From: Flavobacteriaceae bacterium
GTDB lineage: Bacteria > Bacteroidota > Bacteroidia > Flavobacteriales > Flavobacteriaceae
Direction: 5' to 3'
Length of the DNA: 64,000 nucleotides
Assembly (NCBI GenBank): GCA_031277535.1
Contig: JAITMD010000006.1
Location: 248,001-312,000, forward strand
Within the stretch, counting starts at the first letter, position 1. Each line of letters starts with the position of its first letter. The translations under genes were made by a program, and so were the position numbers. Positions 40,064 to 49,742 of the stretch are shown here, piece after piece. The notes beneath the pieces were generated by a model that was not told the DNA's origin, searched no databases, and saw nothing but the letters and a program-made list of their open reading frames with translations.

Positions 40064-40163
40064 ATGTCTTATATTTTCTATTTTGCTATAACAGCATGCT
40101 ATAGCTCTCATTTCATAACTAAATGCCTCACCTTTTTTGCATTACAAATATTAGAAGTACTTT

Positions 40164-40670
40164 TTAAGAAAGTGTTTTATGATGTTGTTTAATCTTTTTA
40201 ATGGCCCAATCATAATGACTTGAGGTAGAAGAAACACAATAACTCCCTAAACTTGTTGAGCCAGTCCAAGAATAATACTTCTTGGTAAATAATTCTTCTG
40301 TGGTGAAAGAAGCAATTATACGCATAACAACTACATGACTTTGCTTAATTAAAACAATAGCTTCTCGTAAAGGGGTGGTTTGATGCTTTTCCCAAAATAC
40401 AATGTTCATAGCTGGATAAGTTTTCCAATTATATAGTTCGGGCAAGAAGCTTTTAGACACTCCTTTTTGATTGGCATTAATCCAATCTAACAACAATTGA
40501 TGCCACTCGTATAAATGAATCAATACATCTCTAATATTTCTATCTCTATCCTCGAAAGCAAATGTAGCTTGTTGTTGCTGGTCTGACATAGATTCAATCA
40601 AGAAAAACAATTTGTCAAAATTTACATTTCCTAATTCAAGCAATTGTTCTTTCGTTGTTGGTCTTGCCAT
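40164..40670 (-). CDS. ClbS/DfsB family four-helix bundle protein
   Basis: A 168-residue protein of the DUF1706 family (ClbS/DfsB): MARPTTKEQLLE start, DRDRNIRDVLIHLYEWHQLLLDW, LPELYNWKTYPAMN and a Trp-rich helix ending SHYDWAIKKIKQH. ClbS protects E. coli from colibactin, but most members have no known role and no biosynthetic cluster is present here. It could instead be a generic DinB-like protein. Single gene. Confidence 0.88.
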   Translation of the reverse strand: MARPTTKEQLLELGNVNFDKLFFLIESMSDQQQQATFAFEDRDRNIRDVLIHLYEWHQLLLDWINANQKGVSKSFLPELYNWKTYPAMNIVFWEKHQTTPLREAIVLIKQSHVVVMRIIASFTTEELFTKKYYSWTGSTSLGSYCVSSTSSHYDWAIKKIKQHHKTLS

Positions 40671-40716
40671 AAGTATCTTTTTTTACTATTTAATACATTT
40701 TTTGTAAGCAATACTT

Positions 40717-41373
40717 CTAAATAGAATAATCATTCACATCAATCATTCCTCCTTTTAAGGCATACATTGTTGCTTCGTGAATACTACTTACGCCCAACTT
40801 TCGGAAAATATTTTTTCGATGCGTAATTACAGTATGTACACTTACGTTTCGATCAGCAGCAATTTCTTTAGTCATTTTACCTGAAGCAATTTCTTTAAGC
40901 ACTTCTCGCTCTACATTAGTTAAAACTTCATCTACTTTATTAACCGCTTCTTGATGACTATGTAATCGATCTTGTATCGCTTGTGTTACAGATACTTTAC
41001 CTGCAAATACTTCTTTGATAATCGTTTTAATTTCTACTAAAGTGTCGCACTTCATAAATGCACAAAACAACTCGCCTTTTTGATGTGCTAATAATTTGAG
41101 CCAATATTCAGACAGCTCTCCAAACACTAATACCCACTTTACCTCAACAAATTGCTCATGTAACAAAACGACTTGTCGCATCTGCTGTTCTACATCTATA
41201 TGATTGGGATTTATAAATACAATAGTCTGTTTGTTTTTTTGAAACTTGGTTTTCAATTCCTTTAAAGAAGAAACTGTACTAAATACTGAATCTTCTTGCG
41301 AAACTTCTTTCACAAGACCTTGTAAACCGTACTGAATTAATTGCTCTGAATCTAAAAAAACGATTTCTATCAT
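40717..41373 (-). CDS. LuxR/NarL-type response regulator with degenerate receiver
   Basis: A 218-residue regulator. Residues 155-215 are a LuxR helix-turn-helix (LTNVEREVLKEIASGKMTKE, then HTVITHRKNIFRKLGVSS). The N-terminal ~120 residues have the size of a receiver domain and keep acidic Asp8 and Glu10. The phosphoacceptor position, however, reads IVFINPNHID, with Asn55 where Asp is expected, so phosphorylation control is doubtful. It lies downstream of susD on the same strand, separated by a strong terminator, and has its own -7 element. Confidence 0.88.
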   Translation of the reverse strand: MIEIVFLDSEQLIQYGLQGLVKEVSQEDSVFSTVSSLKELKTKFQKNKQTIVFINPNHIDVEQQMRQVVLLHEQFVEVKWVLVFGELSEYWLKLLAHQKGELFCAFMKCDTLVEIKTIIKEVFAGKVSVTQAIQDRLHSHQEAVNKVDEVLTNVEREVLKEIASGKMTKEIAADRNVSVHTVITHRKNIFRKLGVSSIHEATMYALKGGMIDVNDYSI

Positions 41374-41396
41374 ATATATAATTATATTCTCTACAA

Positions 41397-41404
41397 CAAA
41401 GATA
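41397..41404 (-). promoter_or_regulatory. -7 element of the luxR-type gene
   Basis: TATCTTTG on the minus strand, 23 bp before the ATG. Confidence 0.55.
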
Positions 41405-41433
41405 AAACTAAATTATCCTTGATTTTATAATAT

Positions 41434-41467
41434 GCAAAAAGAGTTCCTGCTCAGGAACTCTTTTTGC
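41434..41467. terminator. Strong terminator after susC-susD
   Basis: Perfect 14-bp stem GCAAAAAGAGTTCC (41434-41447) / GGAACTCTTTTTGC (41454-41467) with a 6-nt loop. Symmetrical A/T tracts let it work in both directions. Confidence 0.88.
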
Positions 41468-41595
41468 TAACTAATTCAATTAAATCAGTTATACCCAACA
41501 TCATTATAAAGTAAACATTAGATACACAACTTTTTACTTTATTATTTTAAACGTGTGGATGCTGGGCAAAACTGATATTTTATACTTCCAAGTCA

Positions 41596-43119
41596 TTAAA
41601 ACTTGTTTGGGTTTTCTATCTCTTCGACCTCTGGTTTACGGAATAAGTAATATTTACTATTCGGAGTAAAATCGCTTTGATCTGGAAATTTCAGAATACG
41701 GTGTCCTTGAGGCAATAGGTATACTGTTGTTTTCTTAATCTCACCTGTTCCTGTCAATTCTTCATATTCAAACTTTACTTTCTGCGTTTGAGGATAATTT
41801 TTACGCACTACCTTTTGTTGGTTTCTAATAATATCCACTACACCAAACCCTTCTCCAAACAATTCTTTTCTACGTTCAATCCAAATGGCATCCAATAAAG
41901 GTTGACCTGACAAACCAACTACTTCTTTTGCTCCTCTTGCTGCTTTTAAGGCATTCAATTTATTTAACGCATCTCCGTCTCCCAAATGTGCTTTTGCTTC
42001 TGCATTAATCAAATAAATCTCTGAGGTACGCATTAATACAATATCAGCTATCTGACCTGTCTTAAATTTAAACTTAGCATAACGCAAATAAGCTATTTCA
42101 TCATTCTTTGGTGTTGTATTTGCCGGATCTGGAGCCCAGTAAATCATTCCTTTTCGATAGTCACTGTCGTCAAACAATTCTTTGAAATATGGATCAGCAT
42201 TAAAGCTATAATAAGAACTCTCTGGCGAAGTAACATCCAAATAATTGAATTGATAAGACGCATTACTTTGATCAGGTGATTGTGGGTGTCCCCATATCCA
42301 TTCTTTATTATTAATATCATTAAACCCAGATTTGTATTCTGCTTCTGACATTAAATAACCATTCATACGCAACAACTCGTCAGAGTATTTTCTTGCTTTT
42401 TCCCAATCTCTTGCATATAAAGTAGCACGAGACAATAATCCCAACACAACCTCTCTGTCTATTTTGTATTTTGCATTTCGAACATACGTCTGAGGGATTA
42501 AACTATAAGCTTCTTCTAAATCTTTAATCGATTGATTAAATAATTCTCGTACTGTTGCATCTGGACGTCCTTGCGTATTAGCAGTAGATGGCTCTAAATA
42601 AATAGGAGCTACTTTGGCATTAGGATCAACATCTACAGCAAAAGAATAAGTAGAAGCTAAGTGCAAATACATAAATCCACGCAAAGCTAAAGCTTGCCCT
42701 TTAATACGTTGCTTGTCTACAACTGTTCCTTCTGAATCAAAAACTTTAGCAATTACATTATTTGCATTATTTATTGTTCTATAAGTCAAATTCCAACTAT
42801 GAGTATTTGTTCCTCCTCTGGAGTATAAAGCATTAAACTCATAGTGTGTTCTAAAACCATAACGCGTATTGACTACTACATCGTTTGCCATAGCATCACT
42901 TGCACGTAAAAAGGACCCAAAACCAGGATTCGCATAAGTATAATACGTTTCCATTAAATATCCCCAAGTACCTATTAATACTTTGTCGTTCCCTGCAGTT
43001 GTTTTAAATACCTCAGTATCTACAATTGCATCTGTCGGTGCTGTGTCTAAATTACAAGAAACTAAACTTGTAGAAAGTAACACAGCGCTCAATATATATT
43101 TTATAACTCTATTTTTCAT
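41596..43119 (-). CDS. RagB/SusD family outer-membrane nutrient-binding lipoprotein
   Basis: A 507-residue SusD-type lipoprotein: lipobox LVSCN at about 18-23, then the TPR-like helical fold with LALRGFMYLHLASTYSF and the C-terminal ERRKELFGEGFGVVDIIR typical of the family. SusD caps the SusC barrel and captures substrate at the cell surface. It lies 12 bp after susC. No glycoside hydrolase or peptidase is nearby, so the substrate is unknown. The Cys-rich leader ORF in front of susC hints at a sulfur-related substrate (inference). Confidence 0.95.
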   Translation of the reverse strand: MKNRVIKYILSAVLLSTSLVSCNLDTAPTDAIVDTEVFKTTAGNDKVLIGTWGYLMETYYTYANPGFGSFLRASDAMANDVVVNTRYGFRTHYEFNALYSRGGTNTHSWNLTYRTINNANNVIAKVFDSEGTVVDKQRIKGQALALRGFMYLHLASTYSFAVDVDPNAKVAPIYLEPSTANTQGRPDATVRELFNQSIKDLEEAYSLIPQTYVRNAKYKIDREVVLGLLSRATLYARDWEKARKYSDELLRMNGYLMSEAEYKSGFNDINNKEWIWGHPQSPDQSNASYQFNYLDVTSPESSYYSFNADPYFKELFDDSDYRKGMIYWAPDPANTTPKNDEIAYLRYAKFKFKTGQIADIVLMRTSEIYLINAEAKAHLGDGDALNKLNALKAARGAKEVVGLSGQPLLDAIWIERRKELFGEGFGVVDIIRNQQKVVRKNYPQTQKVKFEYEELTGTGEIKKTTVYLLPQGHRILKFPDQSDFTPNSKYYLFRKPEVEEIENPNKF

Positions 43120-43131
43120 TGTTTATCTCTT

Positions 43132-46100
43132 TTATAATTTGACATTAATACCTAATGAAATTGTTTTCATTGCTGGGTATCTATAATATGTTGATCCGTC
43201 AAATGTTTGCTCTGGATCAAATCCTTGAACTTTCGTCCATGTAAACAAGTTTTCTCCTTGTATAAATAAACTTGCTGAAGCAATATTTGCTCTTCTTAAC
43301 CAATCTTGAGGTAAGTTGTATGACAATGCTAAGTTTTTCAACTTTAAGAATGAACGATCCACTAAGAAACGGTCTGACTCATTCGTCCAAGCACTCTTTG
43401 GATTTGTTGTTAATTTTGCAACATCTGTATAAGGGTTATCTGGTGTCCAACGATCAAGCATATCTGTACTCCATGTATTTCCACCTCCTGTTTGATGTAA
43501 TAAACTTATTTTATCTCTATTGTATATTTTTCCTCCAATTGTGTAAACAAAGTTTGCAGAAAGTTGCCAGTTTTTATAAGTCAATTCAGTCAAGAAACCT
43601 CCTGTTACGTCTGGTAATGAACTACCTTTCTTCACGCGGTCTTTATCTCCTAATCTACTATAGTCTTCAGTAATTGTTTTTGTGCCATCAGCATTTTGAA
43701 TATACCATTGTGCATTTCCATTATCTGGATTTACACCAGCCCATTCTTTCAAATAAAAATCATAAACTGAACCACCTTCAACCCATCTCTTATTTCCTTT
43801 TGTAATTTCTGGAGAAGGCAAAGAAGTGATCTTATTCTTATAAGTAGTTAAGTTCATTCCTAAGTGTAACTTCCAATCTTCCGTCATGATAGGGTACCCA
43901 TCTAAACTTAGTTCCCATCCATAATTCTTCATTGCACCTATATTTTGTTGCATAGAAGTAAATCCGATAGATGGTGGTAATAATTTTTCAAACAATAAAT
44001 CATCTGATGCTCTTTGGAAGTATTCAATTGTACCATTTAATCTATTGTTAAACAATCCAAAATCCAATCCTATGTTTAGGTTTAAGTTCTTTTCCCAAGT
44101 TAACTCTGGTGTAGCTAATCCTTTAGTGGTTACCCCTCCTTCTCCTGCATTATTAAATATTTGATATAATCCTTGGTAAGCATAATACCCTATATTATCA
44201 TTTCCTTGTGCACCATAACTTGCTTTAAACATTAAGTTTGACAACCAAGTATCTCTATACTTACTCATAAAATCTTCGTCAATAATTCTCCACGATGCTC
44301 CAAAAGACCAAAAGTCTCCCCATCTATGTTCTGGAGCAAAACGAGATGAACCATCTCTTCTATAAGAAGCTGATAAATAATACTTCTTGTCTAATGAATA
44401 TTGTACGTTACCAAAAAAGCTCAACATTTTGTACTCATCTGCTTTCCCATAAAAGTCTACCAATCGAGCTGCTGCATCTGGCTGATCAAACCCCATCATA
44501 ATAATCTGTTGGCGAGCTCCTCCAAAATAATCTGAATTATATTGATAATACTCCTGTCCAGCCATTACTTGCAAAGCATTTCTATCATTCAAATCGACAT
44601 TGTAATTAAACACGTTATTGAATGTCATACTTACCGTGCGTGTGTTTTTACGAGAGATACTTCCTCCATAATCTGCAGAACTTCCCAATTCAGGATTAGT
44701 CATATTGTTGTTATATGTACTATTATAGTCAACATTAAGCGATGTTTTGAACTTCAAGTTATCTAATAGCTTTGCTTGTGCATAAGTACGAAACGTAGCT
44801 ATATCCCTTTTAAATTCACTTTTATCTAATGGCATTGTTGCAATTAGATTCAATTTATTATACGATGATGCACGGTATGAACCAAAATCATACATTGGTT
44901 GTCCAGTAACTGGATCAAGTAAATATTCTCCTGTAGTTAAATTTCTTTGATAAATAGGATAAAATGAAGGCATCGCACGAGCAAATCCAATAACATTTGA
45001 CTGCTCACTATCATCTTGTTTTGGATAATTTTGTATAGAATGTGCTGCAGAAACATTTAACCCTAACTCTAACCAATCTTTTGCATCGACTACAATATTT
45101 GAACGCATATTGAATCGTTTAAAGCCAGATTCTAAAACATAACCTTGGTCATTTAAGAAACCTCCTGAAAAATAATAACGTGATTTTGCTCCTCCTCCAC
45201 TCACTCTTAAATTTACGTCAGTAAATCTTGCTTTTTGTTTTAATGCATCAGCCCAATCGTCATTCCACAAAGGAGTTAATCCTTGTATTAATTTACCATC
45301 TGTCCCCACTGGTTGAGGATTATTTAGTCCATAAGGGTTAATTCCCAACAAACCTACTAAGTTTGTACTTGCATATTCTGCTGCTTGAGAAGCATTCATA
45401 CCTCCAGTTTCCATCTTCCCATTTCTAATAGCTTCCCAAAACATTTCCATATATTGAGGAGTACTTACCTGATTGTAATCACTTCTTGCTCTATCTGACA
45501 TTCCATGTTTAGCAGTGATTTCAATGACTGGAGCTGTATCTCTAAGCCCTTGTTTTGTGGTAATCATAATTACCCCATTGGCCGCACGTGAACCATATAG
45601 TGTTGCTGCTGTAGCATCTTTCAACACAGAAATAGATTCGATATCAGAAGCAGCAATTGCAGACAAACCACCTTCGTATGGCACCCCATCAACAATATAT
45701 AATGGATCGCTTGAAGCATTAACTGATCCAACTCCTCGAATACGAATCGTAGCTTCAGATCCTGGCTGTCCACTTTGTGAAAACGATTGAACCCCTGCTA
45801 CCGATCCTTCTAATACTTTAGAAACATTACTTACTTGAGAACGCTCTATCGTTTTACTTTGAACTAATCCTACAGATCCTGTATAAGTTTTTTTGTTTGC
45901 TGTACCATAAGGTACATTAATTACAACCTCACTTAACTCATTAGTCTCTTCTTTTAGTTGAACACTAATTGCTGGTTGTCCTTTATATGTTATTTTTTGT
46001 GTTTGATACCCTACAAAAGAAAAAACAATCACTTGTCCATCTTTTACTTTAATAGTATATCCTCCTTCTAAGTCAGTCATTACTCCTTCTTGAGTGCCTT

Positions 46101-46227
46101 GAATCAATACGCTCACTCCTGGTAGTGTACCGCTTGCATCAGTTACTTTTCCTGATAGCAGATTTTCTTGTGCCTGCAGTGTTATCACGCCAAATAACAC
46201 AAATAGAATAGTATATATTTTTTGCAT
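43132..46227 (-). CDS. SusC/RagA family TonB-linked outer-membrane protein
   Basis: A 1031-residue SusC-type importer. After the signal peptide (MQKIYTILFVLFGVITLQAQ) comes a CarboxypepD_reg-like domain (~22-95), the plug with RIRGVGSVNASSDPLYIVDG and ATAATLYGSRAANGVI, and a 22-strand type barrel ending in SLGINVKL. The frame is open to 46266, but the signal peptide starts at 46227. It forms an operon with susD. The upstream region contains a Cys-rich leader ORF and hairpins, which suggests attenuation-like control. Confidence 0.95.
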   Translation of the reverse strand: MQKIYTILFVLFGVITLQAQENLLSGKVTDASGTLPGVSVLIQGTQEGVMTDLEGGYTIKVKDGQVIVFSFVGYQTQKITYKGQPAISVQLKEETNELSEVVINVPYGTANKKTYTGSVGLVQSKTIERSQVSNVSKVLEGSVAGVQSFSQSGQPGSEATIRIRGVGSVNASSDPLYIVDGVPYEGGLSAIAASDIESISVLKDATAATLYGSRAANGVIMITTKQGLRDTAPVIEITAKHGMSDRARSDYNQVSTPQYMEMFWEAIRNGKMETGGMNASQAAEYASTNLVGLLGINPYGLNNPQPVGTDGKLIQGLTPLWNDDWADALKQKARFTDVNLRVSGGGAKSRYYFSGGFLNDQGYVLESGFKRFNMRSNIVVDAKDWLELGLNVSAAHSIQNYPKQDDSEQSNVIGFARAMPSFYPIYQRNLTTGEYLLDPVTGQPMYDFGSYRASSYNKLNLIATMPLDKSEFKRDIATFRTYAQAKLLDNLKFKTSLNVDYNSTYNNNMTNPELGSSADYGGSISRKNTRTVSMTFNNVFNYNVDLNDRNALQVMAGQEYYQYNSDYFGGARQQIIMMGFDQPDAAARLVDFYGKADEYKMLSFFGNVQYSLDKKYYLSASYRRDGSSRFAPEHRWGDFWSFGASWRIIDEDFMSKYRDTWLSNLMFKASYGAQGNDNIGYYAYQGLYQIFNNAGEGGVTTKGLATPELTWEKNLNLNIGLDFGLFNNRLNGTIEYFQRASDDLLFEKLLPPSIGFTSMQQNIGAMKNYGWELSLDGYPIMTEDWKLHLGMNLTTYKNKITSLPSPEITKGNKRWVEGGSVYDFYLKEWAGVNPDNGNAQWYIQNADGTKTITEDYSRLGDKDRVKKGSSLPDVTGGFLTELTYKNWQLSANFVYTIGGKIYNRDKISLLHQTGGGNTWSTDMLDRWTPDNPYTDVAKLTTNPKSAWTNESDRFLVDRSFLKLKNLALSYNLPQDWLRRANIASASLFIQGENLFTWTKVQGFDPEQTFDGSTYYRYPAMKTISLGINVKL

Positions 46228-46309
46228 ACAGTTAGTTATTTCGATAGGTATTGCTGTACCCATCATTGGATATTAAATATGTGTAATAAATAAGTTGAAT
46301 AAAGAGGGT

Positions 46310-46331
46310 GATAAACAATATGTTGTTTATC
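46310..46331 (-). promoter_or_regulatory. Hairpin just after the Cys-rich leader ORF
   Basis: Perfect 9-bp stem GATAAACAA / TTGTTTATC with a 4-nt loop, 12 nt after the leader ORF stop and ~80 nt before susC. No strong U-run follows, so it is not a classic terminator. Confidence 0.65.
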
Positions 46332-46343
46332 TAAAATTGAAAG

Positions 46344-46445
46344 CTACATACAACAGCACATACACATGCTTGTTGTTGCTTGTAAAGAATTAGTATATTT
46401 TGTTACTCGAGTATTAGTCACTTGAGCTGTTGCAATAGGTTGCAT
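46344..46445 (-). CDS. Cys-rich leader ORF upstream of susC (33 aa)
   Basis: ATG at 46445 to TAG at 46344. It encodes MQPIATAQVTNTRVTKYTNS followed by LQATTSMCMCCCM. Four of the last six residues are Cys (codons TGT, TGC, TGT, TGT between 46350 and 46364). The Cys codons lie in one arm of a hairpin (CAACAGCA 46351-46358 pairing TGCT/GTTG 46367-46375 with one bulge). Such a layout is what ribosome-stalling leader peptides look like. It is in a non-coding region of 610 bp, downstream of a -7 element. Translation is unproven. Confidence 0.6.
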   Translation of the reverse strand: MQPIATAQVTNTRVTKYTNSLQATTSMCMCCCM

Positions 46446-46575
46446 AATATTAACTTTTAAAATATTTCTTTATATAATCTGTATAGAGGTAGAAATAGCT
46501 AACTAATTATTTATTGACAAAACAAACAATAAATATACAACAGAAGAGCGTTAGACTATCTCTACTTATACATGG

Positions 46576-46583
46576 CAAATATA
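46576..46583 (-). promoter_or_regulatory. -7 element of the susCD leader
   Basis: TATATTTG on the minus strand, ~130 bp before the leader ORF start. No -33 at normal spacing. The 46446-46575 stretch between holds nothing else I recognise. Confidence 0.5.
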
Positions 46584-46783
46584 GTCTGATATAAAAAGTA
46601 CTGAAATACCACATATATGGTATATTTCAAAAATCAGGTATCATTTATTATGAGCTACTATATTGTATAAAGTATAATTGACCATCATATCATCAAAACT
46701 ACAATATTGATTTTCAAAACCATACACAACAATCTTACACCTTCATTTTAAGGGAATATTTAATCTTCTTTTTGTAATAAGCA

Positions 46784-46813
46784 CAAAAAAAGACTCTCAT
46801 TTCTGAGAGTCTT
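46784..46813 (-). terminator. Terminator of tyrS
   Basis: Ten-bp stem AAGACTCTCA (46790-46799) / TGAGAGTCTT (46804-46813) with the A-run at 46784-46790 as U-tract on the minus strand. Confidence 0.92.
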
Positions 46814-46837
46814 AATAATATTCATAAAAAAACTAAA

Positions 46838-48130
46838 TTACTTAACGTGTAATACGAAATAGTTTTTCTTTCCTTTTTGTAATAATACGAATTGACCATT
46901 GATCAAATCATTAGCTGTAACTACATACTCTTCTGTAACTTTTTCTTTGTTTACAGAGATAGAGTTAGCCTGTAATGAACGACGAGCTTCTCCATTAGAT
47001 GGCATAAAATTAGATTTTCCTGCTAATGCATCAATAATACCTAAACCTGCTTCTACCTCTGCTTTAGCTACCTCTGCCTGAGGTACACCATCAAATACTT
47101 CTAAGAAAGTCTTCTCATCTAATTGTTTTAAATCTTCCGCAGAAGAATTTCCAAATAAAATGTTAGAAGCTTTAATAGCATTGTCTAATTGCTCTTGTCC
47201 ATGCACCATAACAGTTACTTCTTCTGCTAAACGACGTTGCAACACGCGTAAGTGTGGAGCTTCAGCATGTTCTTTTACTAATGCTTCAATATCTTCTCTT
47301 GAAATAAATGTAAAAATCTTAATGTAACGCTCAGCATCTGCATCTGCTACATTCAACCAGTATTGGTAGAATTTATATGGAGATGTGTACTCTGCAGACA
47401 ACCAAATATTACCACCTTCTGATTTACCAAATTTAGTACCATCAGCTTTAGTAATTAATGGACAAGTAAGCGCATATGCTTTCTCACTAATCGTTCTACG
47501 GATTAACTCTGTACCAGTAGTAATATTTCCCCACTGATCAGAACCACCCATTTGTAATGTAATATTGTTCTCTTTGTATAAATGCAAGAAGTCATACCCT
47601 TGCATCAATTGATAACAGAATTCTGTAAATGACATTCCATCTTGGAACTCACCATTTAAACGTTTCTTTACAGAGTCTTTTGCCATCATATAGTTAACTG
47701 TGATATGCTTACCTACTGTACGAATAAACTCTAAGAAAGAGAAGTCCTTCATCCAGTCATAGTTATTCACTAATACAGCAGCATTCTCAGCACCTGAATT
47801 AAAATCTAAGAAACGACTTAGTTGTTCTTTAATCGCATTTTGATTGTGACGTAAAGCTTCTTCATCTAATAAGTTTCTTTCATTAGATTTACCTGAAGGG
47901 TCACCTACCATACCAGTAGCACCTCCTACAAGCGCATAAGGCTTATGCCCTGCTAATTGAAAGTGTTTCAATAGCATCACTCCTACTAAATGTCCAATAT
48001 GCAATGAATCGGCTGTTGGGTCAATTCCCACATACGCTGCACGCATCTGCTCCAACAAATGTTCTTCAGTGCCTGGCATTACGTCGTGGAGCATTCCTCT
48101 CCAAGTCACTTCTTCAATAAAATTCTTCAT
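46838..48130 (-). CDS. tyrS: Tyrosine-tRNA ligase
   Basis: Class I synthetase of 430 residues. It shows the HIGH-type motif HIGHL near 43, the tyrosine site around [12 protein letters not shown], and the KMSKS-type motif KFGKSEGGN near 231. An S4-like RNA-binding domain ends the protein. The gene has its own promoter and terminator. Confidence 0.98.
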   Translation of the reverse strand: MKNFIEEVTWRGMLHDVMPGTEEHLLEQMRAAYVGIDPTADSLHIGHLVGVMLLKHFQLAGHKPYALVGGATGMVGDPSGKSNERNLLDEEALRHNQNAIKEQLSRFLDFNSGAENAAVLVNNYDWMKDFSFLEFIRTVGKHITVNYMMAKDSVKKRLNGEFQDGMSFTEFCYQLMQGYDFLHLYKENNITLQMGGSDQWGNITTGTELIRRTISEKAYALTCPLITKADGTKFGKSEGGNIWLSAEYTSPYKFYQYWLNVADADAERYIKIFTFISREDIEALVKEHAEAPHLRVLQRRLAEEVTVMVHGQEQLDNAIKASNILFGNSSAEDLKQLDEKTFLEVFDGVPQAEVAKAEVEAGLGIIDALAGKSNFMPSNGEARRSLQANSISVNKEKVTEEYVVTANDLINGQFVLLQKGKKNYFVLHVK

Positions 48131-48146
48131 TTAAATATATTTTACA

Positions 48147-48154
48147 CAAAGATA
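48147..48154 (-). promoter_or_regulatory. -7 element of tyrS
   Basis: TATCTTTG on the minus strand, 16 bp before the ATG. Confidence 0.55.
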
Positions 48155-48297
48155 GGTCAAAACCTTAGGTTATGGAATAAAATTTCTCAAACATTGCACT
48201 TTTATTCCTTTTTCACTTTTAACTCCAACTTATTAATAATAGAGGTCTTAGTTTTCAACTTTGTGGAAGAATTTTTCACAATGTAAAAGAGAACGCT

Positions 48298-48305
48298 TAT
48301 TTTTG
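48298..48305 (+). promoter_or_regulatory. -7 element of the epimerase gene
   Basis: TATTTTTG ends 7 bp before the ATG at 48313, implying a very short leader. Confidence 0.45.
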
Positions 48306-48312
48306 TATAAGT

Positions 48313-49299
48313 ATGATATTAGTAACAGGAGGAACAGGATTAGTTGGAGCACATCTATTATTACATCTTTTGCAAAGTCAAACAGATGGGGTTCGTGCTA
48401 TTTTCAGGAAAAAAGAAAGTATTAAAAAAACAAAACACTTCTTTGATATAAACCAAGCAACAGATCTATTTCAACACATTGAATGGATAGAAGCTGATAT
48501 AATGGATATTCCTAACTTAGAAATCGCTTTTCGAAATGTAACAGAAGTATATCATTGTGCAGCATTAGTCTCATTTGACCCAAAGGATGAGATTATCATG
48601 CGTAAAATAAATATTGAAGGGACTGCTAATATGGTCAATTTAGCATTAGACTTTAAGATTACTAAATTCTGCCATGTTAGCTCTATTGCAGCCTTAGGAG
48701 AAACTTTAACAAAAGACAAAATAATTTACGAAACAACAGACTGGAACCCTGAGCTTCATCACAGTGACTATGCTATTACAAAGTATGGAGCTGAAATGGA
48801 GGTTTGGAGAGGAACTCAAGAAGGGTTAAATGTCATAATTGTAAATCCTGGAGTAATATTTGGTCAGGGTTTTAAAAACGAAGGTAGTGATGCTATATTT
48901 CAAAAAATAGCAAAAGGTTTTCCTTTTTATACCTCAGGACAAGTGGGAATAGTATCTGCTAAGGATGTCGCTAAAGCAATGGTTCTTCTAATGCAAAGTA
49001 ATATCATTAATGAACGATTTACATTAGTATCTGATAATATCACTTATAAAGAACTATTTGATTCAATTGCAACGCTTTTACAACAAAAGAAACCATACTT
49101 ATGTATAAGCAAATCATTTCTGTATTCTATATGCTATTTAGATGCTCTTATTACTCTAATAACTCCAAAAAAAAGAAGCTTAACACCTTCCATTGTGCAA
49201 GCTTCTTATTCTAAATATATCTATGACAATAATAAAATCAAACAATCTATTTCATTTGATTTTATTCCTTATCATACTTTTTTACAAGATAATCTCTAA
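48313..49299 (+). CDS. NAD-dependent epimerase/dehydratase (extended SDR)
   Basis: A 328-residue extended short-chain dehydrogenase. It starts directly with the nucleotide motif TGGTGLVGAHLL (5-16), has CHVSSIAALGE with the catalytic Ser, YAITKYGAE with the YxxxK pair, and NPGVIFG. The substrate may be a sugar nucleotide, a sterol-like compound or a flavonoid-like ketone; sequence alone does not say. Its 3' end overlaps the convergent DUF4296 gene by 4 bp, so no terminator lies between them. Confidence 0.88.
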   Translation: MILVTGGTGLVGAHLLLHLLQSQTDGVRAIFRKKESIKKTKHFFDINQATDLFQHIEWIEADIMDIPNLEIAFRNVTEVYHCAALVSFDPKDEIIMRKINIEGTANMVNLALDFKITKFCHVSSIAALGETLTKDKIIYETTDWNPELHHSDYAITKYGAEMEVWRGTQEGLNVIIVNPGVIFGQGFKNEGSDAIFQKIAKGFPFYTSGQVGIVSAKDVAKAMVLLMQSNIINERFTLVSDNITYKELFDSIATLLQQKKPYLCISKSFLYSICYLDALITLITPKKRSLTPSIVQASYSKYIYDNNKIKQSISFDFIPYHTFLQDNL

Positions 49300-49733
49300 C
49301 CTTTTGAGATACTATCTTGCAACAATAGTCTTTTTCTTATCAATGGTTTTACTGCTTCTAATTGCTCAACTTTCGCTTTGTTTTCCTTAGACAACAATGT
49401 ATCAACAGCATTACGTTGCTCTTCTAATCGCTTCATAATCCTATTTTGCATCTTAAAGTATATCAAGTTATCAAGCCCTACATAGTATCTATTATTCTTC
49501 GTAAATGTTATACTGTCAATATCATATTTTTTAAATATTGATTTCATGTCTATTTGCTTAATCGTATCAGATGTTCCACCTCCATAAGTACTTTGCATAC
49601 CATAAAGAATTGCTACATCATATAAGATATTTTCCATTTTATCTTCTTCAATAAATGGACTTGGTTTATCTTCATTTTTATTACACGAATAAAGTAATAG
49701 CGTAATAGTAAGTAATAGAAATAGTTTTTTCAT
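49296..49733 (-). CDS. DUF4296 domain lipoprotein
   Basis: A 145-residue lipoprotein: signal LLLYSC with lipid Cys at 17, then the DUF4296 region (~30-115) with IEEDKMENILYDVAILYG and FKKYDIDSITFTKNNRYYV. The C-terminal ~40 residues are charged helix. The family is common in Bacteroidota and its function is unknown. It lies 9 bp after the dihydroorotase gene, so they are probably co-transcribed. Confidence 0.9.
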   Translation of the reverse strand: MKKLFLLLTITLLLYSCNKNEDKPSPFIEEDKMENILYDVAILYGMQSTYGGGTSDTIKQIDMKSIFKKYDIDSITFTKNNRYYVGLDNLIYFKMQNRIMKRLEEQRNAVDTLLSKENKAKVEQLEAVKPLIRKRLLLQDSISKG

Positions 49734-49742
49734 TGTATTATT

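Noticed and set aside
40086..40107. Inverted repeat GCTATA/TATAGC after yihA
   Set aside because: Only 6-bp arms in an AT-rich stretch already served by a strong terminator.
49296..49299. Overlap of the convergent epimerase and DUF4296 genes as an antisense control device
   Set aside because: Only 4 bp of shared stop-codon sequence, common in compact genomes; no evidence of regulation.
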